A DNA stretch of 16,577 nt from Spirogloea muscicola (lineage: Eukaryota; Streptophyta; Zygnematophyceae; Spirogloeales; Spirogloeaceae). The DNA is taken from assembly GCA_009602725.1 (NCBI GenBank), contig WELB01000079.1, forward strand, positions 604,484 through 621,060, in the 5' to 3' direction. Below the pieces are notes generated by a model, which saw only the letters and a list, made by a program, of their open reading frames with translations, made no database searches and had not been told where the DNA came from. Both the position numbers and the translations under genes were made by a program. Within the stretch, counting starts at the first letter, position 1; each line of letters starts with the position of its first letter. Shown here piece after piece: positions 16,242 to 16,577 of this stretch.

Positions 16242-16577
16242 CTGCACGAAGCAGAGGGAGAAGGCACCACCACGAGCGAGGCGTGTCAGGCTGGCATCAG
16301 TGGCAACAGGGCACGGGGACGCTCTTGAGGCGGAGCGAGGGAGTTGCTGTCAGCCGCTTGGCACCCTCCGTGGCACTCGCACCCGAGGGTGGGGCGTATG
16401 TACGATTCGGTTGGTGCGACTGATTCCTACTTAGCTCCGGGCTCATAAAGTCACGGTGGGAAAGCTGGTGCTGAGGTGACTGGGCGGACTCAAGGGGATA
16501 GCGGAGCAATGGCGATGCGAGGGGAAAATGCGCTGCTCATAAGCAAAACGAGCGACTGCAAGAGCCAGCCAGGTAAT

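Overview
This is eukaryotic nuclear DNA, dominated by repeats. It mixes GC-rich islands with AT-richer spacers, shows spliceosomal-type introns, and has no bacterial operon structure. The repeated protein fragments come from one non-LTR retrotransposon (LINE) family. Its C-terminal region carries a C-x-C...H-x3-C knuckle followed by a restriction-endonuclease-like domain, as in RLE-bearing LINEs of green algae. GC-rich coding sequence and a TGTAA motif placed like an algal poly(A) signal fit a chlorophyte green alga, perhaps a chlamydomonadalean. That assignment is an inference from style, not from a marker gene.

Layout. Positions 1-4500 are a nest of LINE pieces. Copy A (+) enters from outside the window and ends at 1244. 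Copy B (-, about 2752-1822) lies tail-to-tail with short tail copy C (+). Further short copies D, E, F and G (+) follow, and copy H (-) lies at 8578-8775. Nearly every tail ends in the same compact stem-loop (GGGCTGGC...GCCAGCCC or CAGCCA), about 60-80 bp long. The stem-loop also occurs alone, for roughly 28 recognisable copies on both strands. One solitary 60-bp copy sits inside LINE copy B between 9-bp direct repeats, and copy A preserves the empty site, so the unit has moved.

Positions 4500-7140 and 9300-10200 hold no recognisable gene and few or no copies of the repeat. Positions 7010-7800, 10200-11560 and 12820-13960 are GC-rich islands containing palindromes and G-box-like sites.

The best candidate for a host gene is on the + strand from 13962. 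It encodes a Ser/Arg-rich, probably disordered protein with repeated R-R-x-S motifs. It starts just after a (CCG)n tract and probably splices at 14794/14795 to 14959. At the right edge, a minus-strand exon (16241 down to 16149 or 16130) encodes a transmembrane helix and probably the C-terminus of another gene that begins outside the window. Neither host gene can be named from sequence alone.
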